Below are positions 34,175 through 43,422 of a stretch of 64,000 nucleotides of DNA, piece by piece. Position numbers and translations under genes: made by a program. A model generated the notes under the pieces. The model was not told the DNA's origin. It was given only the letters and a program-made list of their open reading frames with translations, and did no database searches. Each line of letters begins with the position of its first letter. Within the stretch, counting starts at the first letter, position 1. Origin of the DNA: Pseudomonas sp. Teo4 (lineage in GTDB: Bacteria; Pseudomonadota; Gammaproteobacteria; Pseudomonadales; Pseudomonadaceae); assembly GCF_034387475.1 (NCBI RefSeq), contig NZ_JAXCIL010000004.1, positions 1-64,000 on the forward strand, given 5' to 3'.

Positions 34175-34392
34175 CAGGCTTGTCGATCCGCTTGTGATTG
34201 CTGTGTTGTCAGTGGTGCCTGCTGTTGCGGTTGCGGGGGCGTGTTGGCATCCGCGTCGCCGCCCATGGATTTGCGAAAGCCCTGTATCGCGTCGCCTACA
34301 TCGCTGCCCAGGCCCTTGAGGCGCTTGGTGCCGAACAGCAGAAACACGATCAGCAAAACGATCACCAGTTGCCAGATTCCAATACCGCCCAT
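34174..34392 (-). CDS. tatA: Twin-arginine translocase subunit TatA (second system)
   Basis: Pore-forming subunit of 72 residues. The N-terminal [20 protein letters not shown] helix, [14 protein letters not shown] hinge and Gln/Pro-rich tail are typical. First gene of the operon. A Pho-box-like repeat lies 55 bp upstream of its start, so phosphate control is likely. Confidence 0.92.
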   Translation of the reverse strand: MGGIGIWQLVIVLLIVFLLFGTKRLKGLGSDVGDAIQGFRKSMGGDADANTPPQPQQQAPLTTQQSQADRQA

Positions 34393-34446
34393 GTACGGCT
34401 ACTCCTGTAAGGTCATGAAAAGGAAGGGCAATCCTGCCCGGTGCAG

Positions 34447-34464
34447 ATGACGTGAACATGACTG
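34447..34464 (-). promoter_or_regulatory. Pho-box-like site upstream of tatA
   Basis: On the minus strand CAGTCATGTTCACGTCAT, two heptamers 11 bp apart, matches the consensus CTGTCAT-N4-CTGTCAT at 11 of 14 positions. CAGGAT lies 10 bp further on at the expected -10 place. It lies 55 bp before the tatA ATG. Confidence 0.6.
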
Positions 34465-34532
34465 CAGCGTGATTGCCATCTGGCTGCAACAACCTGGGTG
34501 TTGACTGGCGCTTTTAATAGTCAGGAAGGCGG

Positions 34533-35504
34533 GTGCAGATGGGCGGCGGGCGACAGCAGGGCGCGGCACTGCTGATGGTGATGGTGGTGCTGGCGATGCT
34601 CGCGGCGGGCATGGCTTGGCTGGTGGAAGACGGCCGTCGTCAGGTCGATGAGGTACGCCTGTTGCACCAGCGTGTGCAGGTGCGGGCCATGGAACAGGCG
34701 GGGTTGGCCTACGCCGAACAAGCGCTGCGCGATCCGGCGTGGCGCCAGAGCCCGCTTTTCTGGCAGGCCTTGCGCGGGCAGCCGTTGACCTATGATTTTG
34801 GCGCCGGGCAGGCGCAATTGCGGGTAACCGACCAACACACCTGTTTCAACGTCAATGCACTGCTCGGGGCGGACGGCGAGCGGGCCGAGCGCCAGTTACG
34901 CTATTTGCTGGGGGACGACATGGCGGCCGAACGCCTGGTCGATGCCCTGGCCGACTGGCTCGACAGCGACAGTGATGCGCGCCTGCAAGGTGCCGAGAGT
35001 GCTCAATACCTGCGCCAGCAACCGCCACGCCTGGCCGCGAACCAACCCATGCTCGACCCCAGTGAGTTGAACCTGCTGCTCGAACCCGATGCTTCGCGCC
35101 AGGGCCGCTTCCCGATGCTCTGCGCCTTGCCGCAGACCACGGGCTGGCGACTGAATGCCAATGCCTTGGGGCTGGAGCATTTGCCGTTGCTCGATGCGCT
35201 GTATGAGGGGCGTTACCCGCGTGCTCTGCTCAGTCGCATTGTCAGTGGTCGACCGGCGTCAGGGTATGTGGATGCAGCGGCATTGCGTCAGGCACTCGGA
35301 GCGGTGGATGACCAGACCTTCGAGGCGCTGAGTGAAGGATTGCTGCTCAACAGCGGGCATTTTCTGCTGCGGCTGTCGTTCGAGGAGGAAGGGCGGTCGA
35401 TGCGCAGCGAGTTTCAGCTGGAGGCGCTAGGGGTGGTGCAGTGGCACGCGCGGGTGCCGGCGCAGCAGGTGCGGGTCAGGAGTAGGGCGCCGATAGCCTG
35501 GTGA
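34533..35504 (+). CDS. gspK: Type II secretion minor pseudopilin GspK
   Basis: Inner-membrane/pseudopilus tip protein of 323 residues. A prepilin-like N-terminus QQGAALLMVMVVLAMLAAG is followed by a long globular domain typical of GspK, with Asn/Asp-rich calcium-site-like segments. The start is GTG (34533) or ATG (34539) behind AGGAAGG. It sits apart from the other gsp genes, divergent from tatA and separated from them by phoX. The main operon lacks gspK, so this must complete the pseudopilus. Confidence 0.88.
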   Translation: MQMGGGRQQGAALLMVMVVLAMLAAGMAWLVEDGRRQVDEVRLLHQRVQVRAMEQAGLAYAEQALRDPAWRQSPLFWQALRGQPLTYDFGAGQAQLRVTDQHTCFNVNALLGADGERAERQLRYLLGDDMAAERLVDALADWLDSDSDARLQGAESAQYLRQQPPRLAANQPMLDPSELNLLLEPDASRQGRFPMLCALPQTTGWRLNANALGLEHLPLLDALYEGRYPRALLSRIVSGRPASGYVDAAALRQALGAVDDQTFEALSEGLLLNSGHFLLRLSFEEEGRSMRSEFQLEALGVVQWHARVPAQQVRVRSRAPIAW

Positions 35505-35528
35505 GTCATGGGGGCTGCTTTGCAGCCC

Positions 35529-35664
35529 AATCGCCGGCAAGCCAGCTCCCACAGGGATCGCGCAGCTTTTTAGAAACTGAGCAAGACAGTTGCACCCACA
35601 TGGACCGCGCAGATTTTGAGATCACTGCCGTACCTGTGGGAGCCGGCTTGCCGGCGATTGGGCC
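35529..35664. repeat. Paired REP (REPIN) with long spacer between gspK and phoX
   Basis: Left REP at 35529-35554 and inverted right REP at 35631-35664 are separated by a longer spacer than usual. The right part (35604-35664) nearly duplicates 33077-33137. Confidence 0.85.
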
Positions 35665-35690
35665 GCAACGCGGCCCCTCTACCGATGAGG

Positions 35691-37748
35691 TCAGGCGGTA
35701 CCGATCTCCCCGCCATCATCGCGCTGAATCACCACCGTCGACGCCCGTGGCCGTACCGTGCTCCCAGCCGGGGTGGCATCGGTAGCCTTGTCGGTATACG
35801 GCCAGTTACCCGGGTGCTGAATGTTCACGAACAGCGTCTTGTTATCCGGCGTAAAGGTAATGCCAGTCACCTCACAGCCATTCGGGCCGACGAAGAAGCG
35901 GCGCAGGTCCACCTGGTTCTGGGCATTGACCGGGATCTGCTTGCCGCTGGCATCCACCAGGTCGGTCGGGATCACCGCCAGCAACTGGTCGTTGGTGTAG
36001 TCGGTCACGGTGGATTCGCCGTTGTCGGTCTCGAACCACAGCACGCCACGGCTATCGAAGCTCATGCCGTCGGGGCTGGCGAACTGGTTGAGTTCGGTCA
36101 GGCCCGAGCGGTTGATGTCGGCGGTGCCGGCGGCGTTGGCGCCGAACACGAAGATGTCCCAGGTGAAGCTCAGCTGGTCGTCGCTGTCGTGCCAGCGGAT
36201 GATATGGCCGTGGCGGTTCGGGCCACGCGGGTTGGCAGCATCGACCTTGTCTGCGGTACGTGCGCTGTTGTTGGTCAGGGTCAGGTAGACATCGCCATTG
36301 AGCGGGTTGACCGCGGTCCACTCCGGGCGGTCCATCGGCGTAGCGCCCACGGCATCGCCAGCGCCACGGGTGTTGAGGATGATGCCCGGCAAGTCGCCAT
36401 ACAGCGCACCCAGGGTGCTGCCGCCGGTGGTGGCGGTAGTGACGTCGAGCAACAGCCAGACGCCAGTGCCGTCGGCGTTGAAGCGGGCCACATAAAGCTT
36501 GCCCTGGTCCATGTACTTGGCGCCGGTGGCCAGGCGGTCGGCGGGGGTGGCGTCGGCGGTGTCCCATACGGCGTCGGACACGAATTTGTACAAGTATTCG
36601 TTGTTGGAGTCGTCACCCATGTACCAGACCAGCGGCTTGCCAGCCACCGCCAGGCCTGGGCAGCAACCTTCGTGGCGGAAGCGGCCCAGGGCGGTGCGCT
36701 TGGTAGCCTGGGTGGCGCTGTTGTACGGGTCGATTTCGACGATGAACCCGTAGGTGCTGGCTTCGTTGCGGAAGTCGTCGGTGGCGCTGGCGCCTTTGAT
36801 GGTGACGTCGAAGCGGGCGAATTCATCGTCTACCTCGGTGGCATCGCCGGCTGCGGTTTCCCACTTGTACTGGCCGCTGGAGGTACCCACACCAATGCGC
36901 GCCTGGTCGGCCGGGCGAGTGCCCTTGTTGACGAAGATGCCAGGCCAGTTCTCTTCACAGGTCAGGTAGGTGCCCCACGGCGTGTAGCCGTTCCCGCAGT
37001 TGTTGTTGGTGCCACGGCACTGGGTACCGTCTGGCGAGAACTTGGTCTTCACATGGTCGGTGCCGCGTAGCGGGCCGGCGATGTCCATTTGCGAGACGGT
37101 GGTGAAGCGGCGGTTCAGCGGGTCGTTGTCGACCACCTGCCAGCGGCCGCTGACTTTCTGCAGGCGCACCACGCCAGCACCATGGGCGTTGATTTCCTTG
37201 CGCACCTCCTCTACCGGGCGATTGCCGCTGCCGTCGGTAGTGGGGCCGGCCGGGTGCAGGGCGGCGGTGTCGATGTACTCGAAGTTGATCGCCAGCAGGC
37301 CGTCTTCTGAGCTGCCGTTGATGGGGAAGAAATGCATGCCGTCGTGGTGCATGCCCATGGCGTTGGCCTGGTCGGTCGAGGTATTGCTGCCGTCGGACTT
37401 CCACGGGTTGCCATTGCTGTTGAGCGGCGTGCCCCAGGGCGCAAGTACGTAGGCGCTGTAGCCGGCGGCGACAACGCAGGCATCGGTGCGCGAGCCTGGA
37501 ATGGACTGGAAGCCCAGTGCCAGTTTTGGCGGTTGCGGATCGGTCACCGGCGGCTCGGAGCTTGCGTCGTCATCTGAACCACCACTGTCGAAGCAGCCCG
37601 TCAGGCCGGCTCCGGCAATCATGGCAATGGCAGCGCCAAGGCTGCCGCGCATCACGCTGCGACGGCTCAGGTAGGCGTCCATGACGCTGGTCATCGGCAG
37701 GTTGCCACTCAGGTTGCGGTCCAGGTTATCGCCGCTTTCTCGACTCAT
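35691..37748 (-). CDS. phoX: PhoX-family (DUF839) alkaline phosphatase, Tat lipoprotein
   Basis: Calcium/iron-dependent phosphomonoesterase family protein of 685 residues. The twin-arginine motif SRRSVMRGS (about 29-37) precedes a hydrophobic stretch ending AGLTGC, which is also a lipobox; the mature start is rich in Ser, Gly and Asp. The DUF839 repeats include TCEENWPGIF, FRHEGCCPG and WETDNGE, carrying Glu/Cys metal ligands. It lies between gspK and the T2SS operon on the opposite strand. A weak Pho box precedes it by 56 bp. A Tat-exported, possibly surface-anchored phosphatase is inferred. Confidence 0.9.
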   Translation of the reverse strand: MSRESGDNLDRNLSGNLPMTSVMDAYLSRRSVMRGSLGAAIAMIAGAGLTGCFDSGGSDDDASSEPPVTDPQPPKLALGFQSIPGSRTDACVVAAGYSAYVLAPWGTPLNSNGNPWKSDGSNTSTDQANAMGMHHDGMHFFPINGSSEDGLLAINFEYIDTAALHPAGPTTDGSGNRPVEEVRKEINAHGAGVVRLQKVSGRWQVVDNDPLNRRFTTVSQMDIAGPLRGTDHVKTKFSPDGTQCRGTNNNCGNGYTPWGTYLTCEENWPGIFVNKGTRPADQARIGVGTSSGQYKWETAAGDATEVDDEFARFDVTIKGASATDDFRNEASTYGFIVEIDPYNSATQATKRTALGRFRHEGCCPGLAVAGKPLVWYMGDDSNNEYLYKFVSDAVWDTADATPADRLATGAKYMDQGKLYVARFNADGTGVWLLLDVTTATTGGSTLGALYGDLPGIILNTRGAGDAVGATPMDRPEWTAVNPLNGDVYLTLTNNSARTADKVDAANPRGPNRHGHIIRWHDSDDQLSFTWDIFVFGANAAGTADINRSGLTELNQFASPDGMSFDSRGVLWFETDNGESTVTDYTNDQLLAVIPTDLVDASGKQIPVNAQNQVDLRRFFVGPNGCEVTGITFTPDNKTLFVNIQHPGNWPYTDKATDATPAGSTVRPRASTVVIQRDDGGEIGTA

Positions 37749-37803
37749 CAGGGTGTCCTTATGTTGGCTGAGTTGGAGGAAAGCGCGACTTTAGAGCGCA
37801 AGT

Positions 37804-37821
37804 ATGATGATTGATTGGCAG
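37804..37821 (-). promoter_or_regulatory. Weak Pho-box-like site upstream of phoX
   Basis: On the minus strand CTGCCAATCAATCATCAT matches 9 of 14 consensus positions. A reasonable -10, TAAAGT, follows exactly 10 bp later, and the phoX ATG is 56 bp away. The match alone is poor; the spacing shared with the two better sites supports it. Confidence 0.45.
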
Positions 37822-37898
37822 AAATGTTAACGGGTTTTTAAAACTGCCCGTTCTTAGCAATTGTGCAGAAAGATCAATTTGGAATTGTTGTCGAATTT

Positions 37899-37916
37899 CT
37901 GCCATTAAACTGTCAT
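37899..37916 (+). promoter_or_regulatory. Pho box upstream of the T2SS operon
   Basis: CTGCCATTAAACTGTCAT matches the Pho consensus CTGTCAT-N4-CTGTCAT at 13 of 14 positions with an AT-rich spacer. CAACAT lies 10 bp downstream as a weak -10. The first gene of the operon starts 58 bp after it. Confidence 0.82.
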
Positions 37917-37973
37917 GCAGACGCCGCAACATCCGGGGCCCAACATGAACTCGGATAAGGACGGCGGGCAAGC

Positions 37974-39602
37974 ATGCACAGGCGCGAAGTAATCAGCTGG
38001 ATGGGTATCGGTGCCTTGGCACCGTTGCTCGGCGCCTGTTCCACATTGCCTGGCAGTCAGGGTGACAACGCCAGCTTCGACCTGCTGTACGTCGCCGACA
38101 CGCTCGATGCCCGTCAGCCAGGCCCGGCCGTGGTACCGGCCACCCGTTTGGGGCCTGTCAGCCACTTGGGGCGTGCGCCCTGGATGACCGGGGCCAGCGC
38201 TAGCCTTGGCCACCCGCAACTGGCGCCACTGCTGAATGCCAGCCAGGCGTCCGTGGCGCAGCTGGGGGGCTATGGCGTGCTGGCCGCCTTGCTCGAGCAG
38301 TTGCGCGGGGAGGCTGGTGCGGGCAACTGCCTGACCTTGGAGAACGGCCAGGGCTGGAACGGCAGTGGCCTGGCCTACCTGACCCAAGGTGAAAGCGGCC
38401 TGCAAGGCAGTCAACTGCTGGGCAGCGAGGTGCGGGTCAGCAGCGACGAGCGCGTGCTTTGGCCACAGCGTTGTGCCGGCCTTTATCGCCAGTCTTCCTC
38501 CATTACCCTTGGCGCCGGGCTCGCTGCCGAGCAAGGCCAGGCCTTGGGGCTCAAGCCGCTGCACATCTTCGAGCGTGGCGGAGCGCGTATTGCTGTGGTC
38601 GGCGTTACCGACCCGTACGCCCAGGACCAGAAAGCCTCGTTGAAGCAGTGGTACCAGTCGCTAAGCCCGGTTTTCGAGCAGGCTCGACGCGAGGCCGACC
38701 TGGTGGTGGCCCTGGCCGATGTAGGTACCGGGCCTGGTCTGTGGCTGGCCGAACGTGTTCCAGAAATCGATGTACTGCTCTGTGCCCGTGGCCAAGACCT
38801 GTGGCCCGAGCCTGTGCCGGTGACCCAAGCCAGCGGCCGCCGCGTGCCGGTGCTCTTTGCCGGTTGCCGAGGCAGTGGGGCATTTCGCCTGCGTTGCCAG
38901 CAGGTGGCTGGGCAATGGCAGTTCGATGCACGCTTTTTCCCTGCGTTCGCACATCAGCTTTCACCGGCGGCGCAGCTGCGCGCCGGCCAACTGCAAACCC
39001 ATCTGCATCAGCAGCGTGCAAGTCATGCGGCCTGGCTTGACCAGCCGCTGGGGCGTGCACCACAGGCCCTGTGGCGCCGCGATACCCGCGCTGGCAGTTG
39101 GGACCGCCTGCTGCACCAGGCCTTGGCCGACGACAGCAGCATGCCTGTGTTGTTGCCCGGCCTGCGCTATGACTACCCGGTGGCGATGGGCGAAGCCATC
39201 ACCCGCGAGCATCTGATCAGCCTCACCGGCAGCTATCCGGCCCCCGTGGTCGAAGCCCCGGCGCGCCAGGTCGAGCAAGTGCTGGAAAACGCTGCCGAGC
39301 AACTGTTCGGCGACCCCTTGCTGCTGGACAACAGCCAGGACCTGCCGCGTTGGCAGGGCCAGCCATGGCGCATCAGCTACAGCCCACAAGGCAAACGCAT
39401 CAGCGGACTGGACCCGGTTCAGGGGTTGTGTCGCACTTTCGGTTTACAGTTCGAGTCCCAGGCCGGCGAGCCGCTGTGGCAGCGGGTCGAAGCCTGGCTG
39501 GCGCGCCAGCAGGCGGGGTGGGAACTGGCGCCGCTGCAGTTGCCTGAGGTGCGCTATGTGCAGGGGCACCCCGGCTGGCACCCACGGCAGGTGGCCTCGT
39601 GA
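37974..39602 (+). CDS. SoxB/5'-nucleotidase-family lipoprotein with degenerate metal sites
   Basis: Predicted lipoprotein of 542 residues: an RR-containing leader (MHRREVISWMGIGALAPLLG) ends in a lipobox LLGAC. The body aligns by eye with SoxB/UshA-type metallophosphoesterases: FERGGARIAVVGVTDPYA, LAERVPEIDVLL, a C-terminal SWDRLLHQAL and an LTGSYPAPV...VLENAAEQLF stretch. The metal motifs are changed: the usual D-x-H reads ADTLD, GGDTWQGS reads ENGQGWNGS, and GHTHD reads ARGQD. It is therefore probably not a normal two-metal hydrolase. It overlaps gspC by 4 bp at the head of the T2SS operon, behind a Pho box. P. putida has secreted phosphatases linked to this T2SS; whether this is one is uncertain. 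Confidence 0.72.
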   Translation: MHRREVISWMGIGALAPLLGACSTLPGSQGDNASFDLLYVADTLDARQPGPAVVPATRLGPVSHLGRAPWMTGASASLGHPQLAPLLNASQASVAQLGGYGVLAALLEQLRGEAGAGNCLTLENGQGWNGSGLAYLTQGESGLQGSQLLGSEVRVSSDERVLWPQRCAGLYRQSSSITLGAGLAAEQGQALGLKPLHIFERGGARIAVVGVTDPYAQDQKASLKQWYQSLSPVFEQARREADLVVALADVGTGPGLWLAERVPEIDVLLCARGQDLWPEPVPVTQASGRRVPVLFAGCRGSGAFRLRCQQVAGQWQFDARFFPAFAHQLSPAAQLRAGQLQTHLHQQRASHAAWLDQPLGRAPQALWRRDTRAGSWDRLLHQALADDSSMPVLLPGLRYDYPVAMGEAITREHLISLTGSYPAPVVEAPARQVEQVLENAAEQLFGDPLLLDNSQDLPRWQGQPWRISYSPQGKRISGLDPVQGLCRTFGLQFESQAGEPLWQRVEAWLARQQAGWELAPLQLPEVRYVQGHPGWHPRQVAS

Positions 39603-40024
39603 GTCTGGGCGCCAGGCTGGTCACCGGCGGCTGCCTGACACTGGCCGCCTGGCTCGCCGCCCAGTGCGTGCTGCAACTGGGGCGCTCGCCGCAACCGGCC
39701 AGCCCGCCTGCCGCCAGCGAAACACCACTGCCAGGGCTGATGGTCGGCCACTGGTCGGCGCCAGGCGACGGCACTGCGATTGCCGTCACCCGTCTGCCAC
39801 TGCAGTACCTCGGTGGCCTGAAGGCCAAACCATTGTCCGCCAGTGTGGTGGTACTGCGCTTTGGTCAGCAGGTGCGCACGCTCGGCCGTGGCCAACGCCT
39901 GGCACCCGGAATCGTATTGCAGGACATCGACGCCGATGGCCTGATTTTCGACAATCAGGGGCGGCGTGAACGCCTGCCCTGGCCGCCACGCCCCGCCGTG
40001 ACCGGCTTCAAGCGCCAAGGATGA
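39599..40024 (+). CDS. gspC: Type II secretion protein GspC (short form)
   Basis: Inner-membrane protein of 141 residues with one N-terminal transmembrane helix and an HR domain (LRFGQQVRTLGRGQRLAPGI) that should contact the secretin N0 domain. It starts GTG, overlapping the previous stop codon. It is about half the usual GspC length and ends without a PDZ or coiled-coil domain. The name rests on position before gspD and the HR-like region. Confidence 0.72.
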   Translation: MSLGARLVTGGCLTLAAWLAAQCVLQLGRSPQPASPPAASETPLPGLMVGHWSAPGDGTAIAVTRLPLQYLGGLKAKPLSASVVVLRFGQQVRTLGRGQRLAPGIVLQDIDADGLIFDNQGRRERLPWPPRPAVTGFKRQG

Positions 40025-40027
40025 ACG

Positions 40028-41971
40028 ATGCTCGTTAGATACTGCGTGGCTGCGGCCTTGAGCCTGGCGCTGACGCTGGCCTGGGCGCAAGAACCGGAAG
40101 TGTTCGATGATGACGGCACACCGCTGTACGAAGTCAATTTCGTCGACACCGAGTTGGGCGAGTTCATCGACAGTGTGTCGCGCATCACCGGCACCACGTT
40201 CATCGTCGACCCTCGGGTCAAAGGCAAGGTCACGGTCCGCACCGTCGACCGTCACGATGCCGATGCCATCTATGACATCTTCCTGGCGCAGCTGCGCGCC
40301 CAGGGGTATGCCGCCGTCGACCTGCCCAATGGCAGTGTGAAGATCGTCCCCGACCAGGCCGCGCGCCTGGAGCCGGTGCCGGTGGAGCCTGCCGGCAAAC
40401 AGGGTGAAGGCAGCGATGGCGTGGCCACCCGGGTATTCAATGTGCGCAACGCCGCCAGCGAGCAGATGCTGGGCATCCTCAAACCGCTGATCGACCCTCG
40501 GGTTGGGGTCATCACCCCTTATCCTGCGGCGAACCTGCTGGTGGTGACGGACTGGCGCAGCAACCTCGAGCGCATCGACAGCCTGTTACGCCAGCTTGAT
40601 CAGGTCAGCGACGAGCCGCTGCAGGTGATGCCGCTGCAGCATGCCAGCGCCGCCGACACCGCCCAGTTGCTGACCCGTCTGCTGGCCCGCGAACAAGGTG
40701 GCGACAGTACCCAGGTGGTTGCCGACCCTCGCAGCAATGCCCTGCTGGTGCGAGGCAGCACTGACCGCGTGCGTGCCCTGTTGAAGCAGCTCGACCGCCC
40801 CAGCGACAACCAGCACAGCAGCAATACCCAGGTGATCTACCTGCGCCATGCCAACGCTGGCGAGGTGGTGAAGGTACTGCGCGGCCTGAGCCAGGAAGGC
40901 GGGGTGCCCGGCGAAGGTGAAGGGGAGGGCAAGGACAAACCCATGGTGCCGGCCAGCGATTCGGGTATCCGCCTGGAGTCTGAAGAAGGCACCAATGCGG
41001 TGGTGATGGTCGGCCCCGACAGCGAGCTGGCGGCTTACCGCAACATTGTCGAGCAGCTGGACATCCGCCGCGCCCAGGTGGTGGTTGAAGCGATCATTGC
41101 CGAAGTCTCCGATAGCCGCGCCCAGGAGCTGGGAGTGCAGTGGCTGTTCGCGGATGAAAAGTTCGGGGCAGGCATCGTCAACTTCGGCAGCAACGGGGTG
41201 AACATCGCCAACATAGCCGGCGCCGCTGCCAGCGGCGACAGCGAGGCACTCGGTGACCTGCTGTCGGCCACCACAGGCGCCACGGCCGGCATCGGCCATA
41301 TTGGCGGCGGCTTCAACTTCGCCATGCTGATCAACGCACTCAAAGGCAAGAGCGGCTTCAACCTGCTGTCCACGCCGACGCTGCTGACCCTGGACAACGC
41401 CGAAGCGTCGATTCTGGTTGGCCAGGAAGTGCCATTTGTCACCGGCTCTGTCACCCAGAACAACGCCAACCCCTACCAGACCATCGAACGCAAGGAAGTC
41501 GGGGTGAAGCTGCGTATCAAGCCGCAGATCAACATCGACAACAGCGTGCGTCTGGACATCGTCCAGGAGGTTTCGTCCCTTACCGACTCCACTGCCGCCA
41601 GCGATGTGATCACCAACAAGCGTGAGATAAAGACCAAGGTCATGGTCGAGGACAACGGTTTGGTCATCCTGGGCGGCCTGATCAGCGACGAGCTGAGCAC
41701 CACCGACCAGCGCGTGCCATTGCTGGGTGACATCCCCGGCCTGGGCCGATTGTTCCGCTCCGATACCAGCAAGAACACCAAGCAGAACCTGATGGTGTTC
41801 ATCCGCCCGCGCATCCTGCGAGATGCGCCAAGCCTGGCGGGCCTGAGCGAGGACAAGTACCGCACCTTGCAACAGACCACCCCGCTCAAGCTGCCAGACC
41901 TGGCCGAGGGCACGCCGCTGATGCAGGTTTTCCCTGCCAGCCGGGCACGCCTGGAAGGCGGTGACTGGTGA
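40028..41971 (+). CDS. gspD: Type II secretion outer membrane secretin GspD
   Basis: Outer-membrane channel of 647 residues. A signal peptide ends LAWAQ. N0 (about 30-105) and N1-N3 ring domains follow ([16 protein letters not shown] in N3), then the secretin core with [12 protein letters not shown], a [11 protein letters not shown] strand and [15 protein letters not shown]. No gspS pilotin is present nearby. The stop codon overlaps the gspE start. Confidence 0.96.
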   Translation: MLVRYCVAAALSLALTLAWAQEPEVFDDDGTPLYEVNFVDTELGEFIDSVSRITGTTFIVDPRVKGKVTVRTVDRHDADAIYDIFLAQLRAQGYAAVDLPNGSVKIVPDQAARLEPVPVEPAGKQGEGSDGVATRVFNVRNAASEQMLGILKPLIDPRVGVITPYPAANLLVVTDWRSNLERIDSLLRQLDQVSDEPLQVMPLQHASAADTAQLLTRLLAREQGGDSTQVVADPRSNALLVRGSTDRVRALLKQLDRPSDNQHSSNTQVIYLRHANAGEVVKVLRGLSQEGGVPGEGEGEGKDKPMVPASDSGIRLESEEGTNAVVMVGPDSELAAYRNIVEQLDIRRAQVVVEAIIAEVSDSRAQELGVQWLFADEKFGAGIVNFGSNGVNIANIAGAAASGDSEALGDLLSATTGATAGIGHIGGGFNFAMLINALKGKSGFNLLSTPTLLTLDNAEASILVGQEVPFVTGSVTQNNANPYQTIERKEVGVKLRIKPQINIDNSVRLDIVQEVSSLTDSTAASDVITNKREIKTKVMVEDNGLVILGGLISDELSTTDQRVPLLGDIPGLGRLFRSDTSKNTKQNLMVFIRPRILRDAPSLAGLSEDKYRTLQQTTPLKLPDLAEGTPLMQVFPASRARLEGGDW

Positions 41972-43419
41972 TGCTGCCCTATCGCCTGGCACGTCTTACC
42001 GGTATTGCCAGCGCGCCAGCCGACGGCGGCTGGCATCTGTGGCTGCGCCGGGATGCCGACTGTCGTCAGCTGCAAGAGCTGCTGCGCGTGCATGGCCAAC
42101 CCACGGCGCTCGAATACCTGGCACCTGACGCTTTCGATGAGCGCCTCGGCCAGCTATACCAGGCCGCAGATGCAGCCACCGAGGCGCTGATAGAGGGCAT
42201 TGGCGAGCAGGTCGACCTGGACAGCCTGATGAGCGAAATGCCGCGCATCGAGGACTTGCTCGAAAGTGACGATGAAGCGCCGGTCATCCGCTTGATCAAT
42301 GGGTTGTTCGGCCAGGCCTTGCGCCTGCGTGCCTCGGACATCCACATCGAAACCTTCGAGCAGAGCCTGGTGGTACGTCTGCGGGTGGACGGCCATCTGC
42401 GCGAAGTGCTGCGCCCGCCACGGGCGTTGTCGGCGATGCTGGTATCGCGGATCAAGGTCATGGCGCGTCTGGACATCGCCGAGAAGCGCCAGCCGCAGGA
42501 CGGGCGCATCACCCTGCGTGCTGCCGGGCGTGAGGTGGATGTGCGGGTATCGACCCTGCCCGGCATCCATGGCGAGCGGGTGGTGATGCGCGTGCTCGAC
42601 AAACAGGCCAGCTTGCTGGCGCTGGGCAACCTGGGAATGCCGAGCGCCGTGCTGCAAGGCCTGCGCGCCTGCCTGGCGCGGCCCAACGGTATCGTGTTGT
42701 CCACCGGCCCGACTGGCTCAGGCAAGACCACCACCCTTTATGCCAGCCTCAACAGCCTCAACGATGGCAGCCGCAATATCCTCACCGTCGAGGACCCGGT
42801 GGAGTACGCGATTGCTGGCATCGGCCAGACGGCGATCAACCCGCGTGCCGGGTTGACCTTCGCCAGCGGCCTGCGTGCCATTCTGCGTCAGGACCCGGAT
42901 GTGATCATGCTCGGTGAAATCCGCGATCAGGAAACCGCGCAGATCGCCGTGCAGGCCAGCCTCACCGGCCATCTGGTGCTGTCGACCCTGCACACCAACA
43001 GTGCGGTGGGCGCCGTGACGCGCTTGCGTGACATGGGCATCGAGCCGTTCCTGATCGCCTCATGCCTGCGTGGCGTGCTGGCCCAGCGCCTGGTGCGCCG
43101 GCTGTGCCAGTGCGCAGTGGCGCAACCGCTGCAAGCGGCCGAGCGAGAACTGTGGCCCGAACTGGCAGCGCTGGGCAGCAGCTACCATGCGGTGGGCTGT
43201 GAGCACTGCCAGGGCAGCGGCTACGTCGGGCGCCTTGGCCTTTATGAGTTCATCGAGCTGGACGCCGGGTTGATCGGGCTGCTGTACGACGGTGCGAGCG
43301 AAGTGGCCATGCAGGATTACCTCGCCCCGCGGCGCCAGAGCCTGGTGGCCATGGCCAGCGACTGCCTGGCGCGTGGCCAGACCAGCCTGGCCGAAGTGCT
43401 GCGTGTGGTGCAGGGCTGA
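41971..43419 (+). CDS. gspE: Type II secretion ATPase GspE
   Basis: Cytoplasmic assembly ATPase of 482 residues. Walker A is [15 protein letters not shown], the Asp box is [13 protein letters not shown], and Walker B is [15 protein letters not shown]. The tetracysteine zinc motif is complete (LCQC and CEHC, with about 40 residues between them). The ATG at 41971 overlaps the gspD stop. It recruits to the membrane through GspL. Confidence 0.97.
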   Translation: MLPYRLARLTGIASAPADGGWHLWLRRDADCRQLQELLRVHGQPTALEYLAPDAFDERLGQLYQAADAATEALIEGIGEQVDLDSLMSEMPRIEDLLESDDEAPVIRLINGLFGQALRLRASDIHIETFEQSLVVRLRVDGHLREVLRPPRALSAMLVSRIKVMARLDIAEKRQPQDGRITLRAAGREVDVRVSTLPGIHGERVVMRVLDKQASLLALGNLGMPSAVLQGLRACLARPNGIVLSTGPTGSGKTTTLYASLNSLNDGSRNILTVEDPVEYAIAGIGQTAINPRAGLTFASGLRAILRQDPDVIMLGEIRDQETAQIAVQASLTGHLVLSTLHTNSAVGAVTRLRDMGIEPFLIASCLRGVLAQRLVRRLCQCAVAQPLQAAERELWPELAALGSSYHAVGCEHCQGSGYVGRLGLYEFIELDAGLIGLLYDGASEVAMQDYLAPRRQSLVAMASDCLARGQTSLAEVLRVVQG

Positions 43420-43422
43420 GCC

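Noticed and set aside
34501..34520. TTGACT...TAATAG as a gspK promoter
   Set aside because: Spacing of about 8 bp between the hexamers is far too short for sigma70.
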